DNA from: Candidatus Altarchaeota archaeon
GTDB lineage: Archaea; Altiarchaeota; Altiarchaeia; IMC4; QMZM01
Length of the DNA stretch: 14,108 bases
NCBI GenBank assembly: GCA_018897475.1
Contig: JAHIKS010000124.1
Location: forward strand, 1-14,108
Direction of reading: 5' to 3'
The position numbers and the translations under genes were made by a program. Every line of letters begins with the position of its first letter. The first letter of the stretch is position 1. This document shows, one piece after another, positions 5,124-10,091 of this stretch. A model generated the notes under the pieces. The model was not told the DNA's origin and did not search any database. It saw only the letters and a program-made list of their open reading frames with translations.

Positions 5124-7136
5124 CTACCCCTTCTTCTTGCTCGGGCACTCCGGGTTTATGCAGAACCTGAACGGCTTGCCCCCGCCGAACGTCGTCAGGA
5201 CCGAATAGCCGCACTCCTTGCACTCGCTCGCAATCTTTATGTTCCCCTTGGGCAGTGAGATGGTGCATCTGCAGTCCGGATAGTTGTCACATCCCACAAA
5301 GTAGCCGCCGAATCTTGATTTCCTGAGAACCAGGTTGCCCTCGCATTTCAGGCATTTGCCCAGGGACTCGTCCCTCTTCTCCCGCAGCGCCCTGGCCAGA
5401 GACACTCCAATCTCGCCCTCCTTGCTTGCGAATTCCTCGCATATCTTTGTGAGGGCTTCCCTGCCGTCATCCATGACCTTCTGGCTCTCCACCTTCCCCG
5501 CCTCTATCTGCTCCATATCGTGCTCGAATTTTCTGGTCAGCTTCTCGCTCAGCACCTCGGGGCAGAACTTATCCAGCGTATCTGCAACGCCCATTCCCAG
5601 TGGCGTCACCTCTATGGATTTCCCCTTGAGATAGTTCCTCCTGAACAGGATGTCGAGAATCTGGGACCGTGTTGCCTTGGTCCCGATGTTGCTCTTCTCC
5701 ATCCTCCTTATTATGGAGGCCGGGGTGTACCTCTTGGGTGGCTTCGTCTCCTTGCCGTCCAGGGTTATCTTATCAACCTGCAGCACATCGCCCTTGGAAA
5801 GCTGGGGCAGCTCCTCCTCCTCGAACTTCGCATAGGGGCCGTAGTAGATATGCCACCCCTTCTCCACGGTCCTCGTCCCCTTGGCGATGAATATCTCGGA
5901 GTTGTTGTCCAGCTCCATCTTCACGGTCTCCCTTATTGCATCATCGCCGAAGGTTGCAAGGAACCTCCTGAGTATGAGGTCGTAGACCCTCCCCACCTCC
6001 CCCTGCAGTGCCCTCGGGACCTCCCCCGTCGGGTGTATGGCCGGGTGAGCAGCGTCCTTCTTCTTGCCGTTGTGGGGCTTCAGCTTCTTCTTCTCCATCA
6101 GCGACTGAATCAGTTCCTTATACTGCGGAATCCTGGTCAGCTTCTTCATGATTGCCTTGTAGTCGATGGCCGGCGGAAGAACCTGGCTCGAGGTCCTTGG
6201 GTAGCTTATCAGCGCATTGGTATATAATTCCTGGGCAACCTCCAGCGTCCTCTTGGGGCTTATATTGAGGTGCTTGTAGGCCTCGGTCTGCAGCGTCGTC
6301 AGGTCAAAGGGAACCGGCGGCAGCTGTTTGAACTGGCTTTTCTTAACCTCTGCAACCACTGCCGTCTTGCCGCATTTCTCCTTGGCCTCTTTAGCCTTTT
6401 CCTCGTCCCAGAACTTCTCCTCCTTGTGAAGGGCCTTTACCCTGGCCTTCTCCTTGCTCGCGAGCATCCAGAGCTCCCAGTACTTCTCGGGATTGAAGGC
6501 GTTAATCTCCTTGTCCCTCTCGGCAAGAATCTTGAGAGTCGGGCCCTGCACTCTTCCTATGCTCAGGGTCGTGTAGCCCTTGGCCCTCCTTATGGCCAGC
6601 GTCAGGGCCCTGGAAAGGTTTATGCCCCAGTACCAGTCGAGTATGTGCCGGGTCAGGCCAGCATCGGCCATCCCCTTGTGGGTCGGCTCAAGCTTCCCGT
6701 AGGCATCCAGTATGGCATCTTTTGTCAGGGTCGAGAACCTCATCCTCTTTACATTCTTTGCCAGGGGGTCCTGTTTGCAGGCGTGATTTATCACGTTGAA
6801 ACCGATAGTCTCCCCCTCAATGTCGTAGTCGCAGGCGTTGATGAAATTATCACACTCCTTCGCAAGGGCCGTTATATTCTCCAGGTAATTCTTCGTAAAT
6901 TCCGAGCTCTTGTTTGCAGTATGTGACGGGACCCATTCTATGTCAAATACGGGATAGCGCCAGGGGCCCTTCTTCCTCTCGGCCAGCGTGAATATATGGC
7001 CCACTGCAGGAGCCACATAGGTATCGTCAACCTGGTAGTAGTTGATGCCCTTCCTCCTCTGTTTATGGGGGCTTCCGATTGCGTTCGCTATCCTTTCAGC
7101 CACGTTGGGCTTCTCGGTTATGATGAGGGTACGCAC
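5124..7136 (-). CDS. topA: DNA topoisomerase I (type IA, archaeal)
   Basis: A 670-aa type IA topoisomerase that relaxes negative supercoils by nicking one strand through a 5'-phosphotyrosine link. The N-terminal TOPRIM domain has LIITEKPNVAERIA with the conserved glutamate E8, and ACDYDIEGE with the metal-binding D103-D105-E107. The catalytic tyrosine is Y312 in ALISYPRTSSQ. The region around IGTKATR (about 500) and LGMGVADTL matches the conserved core. The last 80 residues hold two zinc ribbons (CLKC...CDNYPDCRC and CKEC...CINPEC). It lacks a helicase domain, so it is not reverse gyrase. The start is GTG (7134-7136), chosen because TOPRIM begins at once; a TATA box lies about 29 nt upstream. 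It is divergent from the kinase gene with a 41-bp gap. Confidence 0.97.
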   Translation of the reverse strand: MRTLIITEKPNVAERIANAIGSPHKQRRKGINYYQVDDTYVAPAVGHIFTLAERKKGPWRYPVFDIEWVPSHTANKSSEFTKNYLENITALAKECDNFINACDYDIEGETIGFNVINHACKQDPLAKNVKRMRFSTLTKDAILDAYGKLEPTHKGMADAGLTRHILDWYWGINLSRALTLAIRRAKGYTTLSIGRVQGPTLKILAERDKEINAFNPEKYWELWMLASKEKARVKALHKEEKFWDEEKAKEAKEKCGKTAVVAEVKKSQFKQLPPVPFDLTTLQTEAYKHLNISPKRTLEVAQELYTNALISYPRTSSQVLPPAIDYKAIMKKLTRIPQYKELIQSLMEKKKLKPHNGKKKDAAHPAIHPTGEVPRALQGEVGRVYDLILRRFLATFGDDAIRETVKMELDNNSEIFIAKGTRTVEKGWHIYYGPYAKFEEEELPQLSKGDVLQVDKITLDGKETKPPKRYTPASIIRRMEKSNIGTKATRSQILDILFRRNYLKGKSIEVTPLGMGVADTLDKFCPEVLSEKLTRKFEHDMEQIEAGKVESQKVMDDGREALTKICEEFASKEGEIGVSLARALREKRDESLGKCLKCEGNLVLRKSRFGGYFVGCDNYPDCRCTISLPKGNIKIASECKECGYSVLTTFGGGKPFRFCINPECPSKKKG

Positions 7137-7157
7137 TTTTGACTACTTTTTTGATTT

Positions 7158-7172
7158 GGTCGTATAAATATT
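7158..7172. promoter_or_regulatory. TATA element between topA and the kinase gene
   Basis: CGTATAAATATTAAT on + reads ATTAATATTTATACG on -. On the - strand it lies about 29 nt before the topA GTG, which suits a leaderless topA transcript. On the + strand it is only about 15 nt before the kinase ATG, which is too close, so the kinase promoter may lie in the T-rich stretch near 7147-7155 or be weak. Confidence 0.5.
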
Positions 7173-7177
7173 AATCT

Positions 7178-7726
7178 ATGAAACTTGTCATAGGGCTCGT
7201 CGGGGAGATAGGCGGCGGGAAGACAGCCGTCAGCAACCACCTCAGGGACAGATACAGCGCCTCACAACACCGCTTTTCGCAGATTCTGATGGACATCCTG
7301 GACAGGCTCCATCTGCCCCATGACCGGGAGCTGCTGCAGAACCTTGGTCATTCACTCAGGGAATCCCTGGGCGACGACGTCATAGTGAAGGCCTTTGAGC
7401 AGGACCTGAAGAACGAAGCCTCCGACATAGTCATCATCGACGGAATCCGCTACTGGAACGAGGTGGAGCTGCTGCGGAAGTTCAAGCCATCCGTCCTCAT
7501 CTACGTCACCGCCCCTGCCGATGTGAGGTACGGGCGCTGCAAAGCCAGAGGGGAGAAGGGAGAATCCGCCATAACCTTCGAGGAATTCACACAGAACGAG
7601 AACAGGGAGACTGAGCGCTACGTCGCAGAGATTGGCGGGAAGGCAGATTTCAAACTGGAAAACACCGGCTCTCTGGAAGAGCTGCTCCGGAAGGTTGACG
7701 AAATCATGAATCAGCAGCTTTCGTAG
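7178..7726 (+). CDS. P-loop nucleotide kinase, CoaE/dNMP-kinase-like
   Basis: A 182-aa P-loop NTPase of the nucleoside-monophosphate-kinase fold. Walker A is GEIGGGKT (9-16). The segment FSQILMDILDRL and the NLGHSLRESLGDDVIVKA stretch resemble substrate-binding parts of dephospho-CoA kinase and phage dNMP kinases. The Walker B-like strand is DIVIIDGIRYWNEVELL, and the lid region is basic (RYGRCKARGEKGE). The archaeal dephospho-CoA kinase step is assigned to a different, GTP-dependent family, so substrate is uncertain here; UPF0200-type proteins are the nearest archaeal class I can name. ATG at 7178 is fixed by the P-loop beginning at residue 4. Its last codons (ATGAATCAGCAGCTT...) share 13 bp with sequence beyond the downstream relBE-like pair. 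Confidence 0.7.
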   Translation: MKLVIGLVGEIGGGKTAVSNHLRDRYSASQHRFSQILMDILDRLHLPHDRELLQNLGHSLRESLGDDVIVKAFEQDLKNEASDIVIIDGIRYWNEVELLRKFKPSVLIYVTAPADVRYGRCKARGEKGESAITFEEFTQNENRETERYVAEIGGKADFKLENTGSLEELLRKVDEIMNQQLS

Positions 7727-7746
7727 CCTATTTTATGATAAAATCC

Positions 7747-7779
7747 AATATATAATTGCTATATGGTGAGTGAAAAAAG
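7747..7779 (+). promoter_or_regulatory. Promoter and RBS of the second relBE-like pair
   Basis: The TATA-like AATATATAATTG (7747-7758) is centred about 27 nt before the ATG at 7780. GGTGAG (7765-7770) also lies before the start and could act as a Shine-Dalgarno if the transcript begins further upstream. An ATG at 7763 is out of frame and meets a stop after nine codons. Confidence 0.45.
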
Positions 7780-7956
7780 ATGGAAACCGTAACTCTGGAT
7801 GTGATAAACCAGAACATAAAGGAGCTGAGGAAGGAAGTGGCGGAGATAAGGGAGCATATGGTGGACATGGACTGTATAATGACTGAGGACGACTGGGAGT
7901 CCATAAGGGAAGCGGAAAGAGACCTCAAAGAAGGCAAGACCAAGAGACTAGTTTAA
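7780..7956 (+). CDS. Small RelB-like antitoxin (58 aa)
   Basis: A 58-aa ORF starting METVTLDVINQNIKELRKEV, predicted to form a long amphipathic helix. Its C-terminal motif DDWESIREAERDLKEGKTKR closely resembles the toxin-binding tail of archaeal RelB-family antitoxins, where an acidic helix ends in an EGK/EGR turn. It stops 1 nt before the RelE-like gene, the expected TA layout. No DNA-binding domain is obvious. The frame is fixed by the GGTGAG motif upstream and by the absence of other in-frame starts. It is easily missed because of its length. Composition is closer to the host genes than that of its toxin. Confidence 0.82.
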   Translation: METVTLDVINQNIKELRKEVAEIREHMVDMDCIMTEDDWESIREAERDLKEGKTKRLV

Positions 7957-7957
7957 G

Positions 7958-8215
7958 ATGTATGCTGTTGAGATTTCTCAGAGGTCACTGAATTTCTTAG
8001 GAAAGCTGGATAGGCATCTAAAAGAGCGGATTGAAGACCGGCTAAGAAAACTAGCTACTACACAGATATCAAGCGATACAAAATTTATCTGTAGAGATCG
8101 AGGAGAAAAGGTATTCCGATGCAGGATAGGTGACTACAGAGCCCTATACAAAGTAAAGCACAAGGATAAGCGTGTGCTCGTAACTAAAATAGAGAAAAGA
8201 CCGAAGGCTTACTAG
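7958..8215 (+). CDS. relE: RelE-family mRNA interferase toxin
   Basis: An 85-aa RelE/ParE-fold toxin. The order is canonical: strand YAVEISQRSLNFLGKLDRHLKERI, helix EDRLRKLATT, then FRCRIGDYRALYKVKHKDKRVLV and the C-terminal strand VTKIEKRPKAY. R/K residues in RCRIGDYRALY and the terminal KRPKAY fit the RNA-cleaving face of RelE-type toxins. The family cuts ribosome-bound mRNA. The gene starts with ATG 1 nt after the antitoxin stop. AT-rich codons set it apart from the upstream kinase. It is a different subfamily from the RelE at 2058-2357, so the two pairs are unlikely to be recent duplicates. Confidence 0.88.
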   Translation: MYAVEISQRSLNFLGKLDRHLKERIEDRLRKLATTQISSDTKFICRDRGEKVFRCRIGDYRALYKVKHKDKRVLVTKIEKRPKAY

Positions 8216-8279
8216 TGAATATATTCTGAATCAGCAGCTACCCTTGTCATCACAAACCTGACGGTTTCAGCCTGGGTCG

Positions 8280-8390
8280 GTGTCATCACTTGTTCTTATA
8301 TTGGATTCTGAGGAGATAAAGAATGCTGGTGGATTCATCTCTGAACTGCTGAGGGATTCTTTGGCAAAAGTTAGGCACTACATCTGACCG
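8280..8390 (+). pseudogene. Possible gene remnant in the gap before vapBC
   Basis: The 222-bp gap between relE and vapB has no full gene. One frame, open from 8262 with a GTG at 8280, reads through EEIKNAGGFISELLRDSLAK and ends ...VRHYI at TGA 8388-8390. Its sequence looks protein-like (a helix with regular charge), so it may be the tail of a lost gene or a 36-aa ORF. Its last codons are formed by the recurrent GCAAAAGTTAGGCACTACA site. Upstream of it, TGAATCAGCAGCT (8227-8239) repeats the 3' end of the kinase gene. Confidence 0.3.
8364..8382 (+). repeat. Boundary repeat GCAAAAGTTAGGCACTACA, copy 1
   Basis: A 19-bp sequence identical to 9299-9317. The pair brackets a 935-bp unit holding vapBC and a small - strand ORF. 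Shorter same-orientation copies lie at 9581-9593 and 11342-11355. Confidence 0.88.
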
Positions 8391-8391
8391 A

Positions 8392-8437
8392 GAAAAGCTA
8401 TTTAAGCCCTCACCACGCATATTATACTGGTACTTAG
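8392..8437 (+). promoter_or_regulatory. vapBC promoter
   Basis: GAAAAGCTA then TTTAAG (8401-8406), a BRE/TATA arrangement like those before hicB and relB. It lies 37 nt before the vapB ATG, so a short leader of several nucleotides is likely. Confidence 0.5.
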
Positions 8438-8665
8438 ATGGAGACTATATCTGTGGAAATACCTGAAGGATTCAAGGTCAACAAGGCCGAGTTGAAGAAA
8501 AGCGTCAGGGACTTTGTACGGTTGAAGCTTTCCAGAGACCTGATGCTGGAAAGGCTTAACAAGCTGCTCAAAAGCAGCAATCTAACGGAGAAGGAGTGTT
8601 TGGAACTCGGCAGGGCCATGAAGCAGGGCAGGTTTGAGAAACTAAAGCAGTCTGGGCTGGTTTAA
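8438..8665 (+). CDS. vapB: VapB-like antitoxin
   Basis: A 75-aa protein directly preceding a PIN-domain toxin, which makes it the presumptive antitoxin. The N-terminus METISVEIPEGFKVNKAELK resembles the strand-plus-helix start of archaeal VapB proteins of ribbon-helix-helix or related type. The C-terminal ECLELGRAMKQGRFEKLKQS is a charged helix of the kind that wraps VapC. The stop (TAA) and the vapC start are contiguous. The complex probably represses its own promoter, but no operator palindrome is clear. Confidence 0.82.
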   Translation: METISVEIPEGFKVNKAELKKSVRDFVRLKLSRDLMLERLNKLLKSSNLTEKECLELGRAMKQGRFEKLKQSGLV

Positions 8666-9079
8666 ATGAAGCTCGTGGTTGACACAAACGTCCTTTTCTC
8701 GTTCTTTCGTAAGGAATCAAAAACAAGGGAACTGATACTGAATTTTGAGCTTCTTGACCTCAACACGCCAGCGTTCTGCATATCTGAATTGCTCAAGTAC
8801 AGGGAAACAATCTGTGAAAAATCGGATATTTCGGATACCGAACTATCGGAGGTTTTAGAGGACATATCCCTATTCGTGGGCGTTGCTTCCCTTTCAGAAT
8901 ACGAGGAATTTATCTCAAGGGCGAAGAGCATCTCCCCAGACCGGGATGATATCGATATCTTTGCACTGGCACTATCCCTCAACTGTGCGATATGGTCCAA
9001 TGACAAGGCACTGAAGAAGCAGGATGTGGTGAAGGTATACTCCACGGAAGAAATACTTGGTTTTCTTGGGTTGAGGTGA
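8666..9079 (+). CDS. vapC: VapC toxin (PIN-domain ribonuclease)
   Basis: A 137-aa PIN-domain protein. The Mg-binding acidic residues are visible: D6 in VVDTNVLFSFF, E41 in CISELLKY, the D94-D97 cluster in DRDDIDIFALAL, and D113 in IWSNDKALKK. VapC toxins cleave tRNA or rRNA at specific sites; the target cannot be inferred here. Length and motif spacing are normal, and no active-site residue is lost, so it is probably functional. It is paired with vapB with no gap. The pair sits inside a unit flanked by exact 19-bp direct repeats (8364-8382 and 9299-9317). Confidence 0.93.
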   Translation: MKLVVDTNVLFSFFRKESKTRELILNFELLDLNTPAFCISELLKYRETICEKSDISDTELSEVLEDISLFVGVASLSEYEEFISRAKSISPDRDDIDIFALALSLNCAIWSNDKALKKQDVVKVYSTEEILGFLGLR

Positions 9080-9130
9080 TGTTTTTCCACCGTAGTTAGA
9101 TACTGGCAATGCTCTAGAAAGTTTTGACTC

Positions 9131-9256
9131 TCAGGATATATCCTCTCTGCTTATGCCTTCTTCCTTTACTAATCCCATAAATTCCTTCATTATTTTAAAA
9201 AGCTCGGTTCGTCTGGCTATATCCTTCATGGCTTCGTTCTTGGATGGTGTTTTCAT
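9131..9256 (-). CDS. Small hypothetical protein (41 aa), possible antitoxin fragment
   Basis: The 220-bp gap after vapC holds a 41-aa ORF on the opposite strand: ATG at 9254-9256, TGA at 9131-9133. It reads MKTPSKNEAMKDIARRTELF then KIMKEFMGLVKEEGISREDI. The charge pattern and even helix periodicity look like a real protein rather than chance. I do not recognise the family. The position within a TA-rich cassette suggests an orphan antitoxin or its truncated end. In-frame stops lie immediately upstream, so it is not an extension of a larger gene. Confidence 0.4.
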   Translation of the reverse strand: MKTPSKNEAMKDIARRTELFKIMKEFMGLVKEEGISREDIS

Positions 9257-9298
9257 ATGCAATTACTAGGGATTGCAGGGTTGAATATGGCGATTTTT

Positions 9299-9593
9299 GC
9301 AAAAGTTAGGCACTACACTTGGAGAAAATACTATGCTGCAAGGCATGTTTTGTAATGCGGTATGTGGGGAATGTCGGACCGAAGGTAATTGCGGCTCTGC
9401 CGCAATTTTTGAGAAATGCAACGCATTTCCCAAACCGTCATTTATGAGAAACGCTTCGCGTTTCACATATCGAGCAGAGCGAGGCCCCACAACCCCGTTG
9501 TGATATTTGGGTGTCGCCTTCCTCCACCCAAATAAATTACGACCTTCGGTCGCAATTTGATCAACCTGTCTGCAGGTTGAGTTAGGCACTACA
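9299..9593. repeat. Hairpin array, copy B, bounded by GTTAGGCACTACA
   Basis: A 295-bp element with no credible gene. It begins with GCAAAAGTTAGGCACTACA (9299-9317) and ends with GTTAGGCACTACA (9581-9593) in the same orientation. Inside are seven hairpins of distinct sequence: 9387-9407 (AATTGCGGC/GCCGCAATT), 9413-9429 (GAAATGC/GCATTTC), 9448-9464 (GAAACGC/GCGTTTC), 9488-9502 (CACAAC/GTTGTG), 9504-9534 (TATTTGGGTG/CACCCAAATA), 9540-9552 (CGACC/GGTCG) and 9561-9580 (TCAACCTG/CAGGTTGA). Three match hairpins of copy A (14-275) in order. The last matches 5044-5065 in inverse orientation. ORFs across it on both strands appear accidental. Confidence 0.8.
9581..9593 (+). repeat. Boundary repeat GTTAGGCACTACA, copy 3
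   Basis: Thirteen bp shared exactly with the core of the 19-bp repeats at 8364 and 9299. It directly follows the TCAACCTG hairpin and ends the hairpin array. It opens the block that carries the leader-like ORFs and the nuclease gene. Confidence 0.85.
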
Positions 9594-9610
9594 CCCCGCC
9601 ACAAAACCCA

Positions 9611-9623
9611 AAAGTATATATAC
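9611..9623 (+). promoter_or_regulatory. TATA-like box before the 9630 ORF
   Basis: AAAGTATATATAC ends 7 nt before the ATG at 9630 and about 76 nt before the homologous ATG at 9699. The position suits a transcript starting near 9645, downstream of the first ATG. That would favour ATG 9699 as the true start if the ORF is expressed. Confidence 0.35.
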
Positions 9624-9629
9624 CATAAA

Positions 9630-9797
9630 ATGAAATTATTAACTATCCAGCTTTGTCATTCTCGGGAACTCACCGGGCCTTTTTTGGCCCCTCACACAAT
9701 GAACCACCTTGGCAAAAAGATTCAGGCATTAGTTGGACTTCTATCTCTTGGCTTCGCTACCACTTTCTTTTCACCATTCACGCTCGGGAAATCATAA
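9630..9797 (+). CDS. Leader-like short ORF, copy 1
   Basis: A 55-aa ORF from ATG 9630, or 32 aa from the internal ATG 9699 that is conserved in copy 2. From 9699 it reads MNHLGKKIQALVGLLSLGF then a hydrophobic stretch ATTFFSPFTLG: basic residues followed by hydrophobic ones, as in a signal peptide or small membrane peptide. The DNA at 9698-9748 is a clear duplicate of 9896-9947, aligned without gaps so that the frame is kept (MNHLG...QA.VG.LSL). It could be the severed N-terminus of a secreted protein or a real leader peptide. I do not recognise a family. Confidence 0.3.
   Translation: MKLLTIQLCHSRELTGPFLAPHTMNHLGKKIQALVGLLSLGFATTFFSPFTLGKS
9652..9748 (+). repeat. Direct repeat of leader region, copy 1
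   Basis: TTTGTCATT at 9652 and the segment from AATGAACCACCTTGG (9698-9712) to CTATCTCT (9741-9748) recur at 9863-9947 (TTTGTCAT, AATGAACCACCTTGG, CAGGCATCAGTTGG, CTATCCCT). The stretch between the two parts differs in length between copies, so the duplication is old or was assembled in pieces. Confidence 0.75.
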
Positions 9798-9819
9798 ACC
9801 ACAGGTGGTGTTGGTTTTT

Positions 9820-9844
9820 ATGGGAAACCTCGGGAGTTTCCCAT
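9820..9844. repeat. Isolated hairpin between the two leader copies
   Basis: ATGGGAAAC (9820-9828) and GTTTCCCAT (9836-9844) form a perfect 9-bp stem with a 7-nt loop. It falls between the two leader-like copies and resembles hairpin F of array A (stem ATATGGGA/TCCCATAT at 257-275). Confidence 0.7.
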
Positions 9845-10091
9845 GAGTGGCAAGCCCTATAGTTTGTCATTTCGGTGGCTAGTAGGATTAACAAGAATGA
9901 ACCACCTTGGTAGAAGTAAACAGGCATCAGTTGGAACTCTATCCCTAGTCCTTAATCCCCCACTTTTTCTGAGTCCTTTGGTTTCATCACTACCTGATGG
10001 ATTCCCACTATTCTCACTATTGAATTCTATTAAATTCTCACTATTGAATTCTCCTGTGCTCAGCCGGGGAATTCCCACACCCATAAGATGA
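9843..10091 (+). CDS. Leader-like short ORF, copy 2, overlapping the nuclease start
   Basis: An 82-aa frame. The start matching copy 1 is ATG 9897, giving 64 aa that begin MNHLGRSKQASVGTLSLVL, then hydrophobic, leucine- and proline-rich sequence (PPLFLSPLVSSLPDGFPLF). Its 3' half contains a 19-bp tandem repeat (10010-10052), read as FSLLNS twice. The stop TGA overlaps the nuclease ATG as ATGA (10088-10091), so translation could be coupled. Low complexity and the lack of a known family leave it uncertain: a decayed N-terminus of a secreted protein, or a small membrane partner of the nuclease. Confidence 0.35.
   Translation: MSGKPYSLSFRWLVGLTRMNHLGRSKQASVGTLSLVLNPPLFLSPLVSSLPDGFPLFSLLNSIKFSLLNSPVLSRGIPTPIR
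9863..9947 (+). repeat. Direct repeat of leader region, copy 2
   Basis: Second copy of the 9652-9748 sequence; see that entry for the matched segments. The coding frame from ATG 9897 is preserved relative to ATG 9699, with substitutions but no indels over the first 50 nt. Confidence 0.75.
10010..10052 (+). repeat. Tandem 19-bp repeat before the nuclease
   Basis: ATTCTCACTATTGAATTCT occurs at 10010-10028 and again at 10034-10052, a 24-bp period. It lies 36 nt before the nuclease start codon, where a promoter or operator would be expected. A clear TATA box is not visible. Confidence 0.85.

Noticed and set aside
5520..6926. Long + strand ORFs (235 and 218 aa) across topA
   Set aside because: They are antisense shadows of the topoisomerase, whose TOPRIM, tyrosine and zinc motifs fix the true strand.
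5124..7136. Reverse gyrase, which would mark a hyperthermophile
   Set aside because: The protein is 670 aa with only the topoisomerase part and zinc ribbons; there is no N-terminal helicase domain.
9299..9593. CRISPR array or repeat-spacer structure
   Set aside because: The inverted repeats differ from one another and do not recur at regular spacing; no cas1 or cas2 is present. The RecB/Cas4-like domain nearby belongs to a zinc-ribbon fusion protein.
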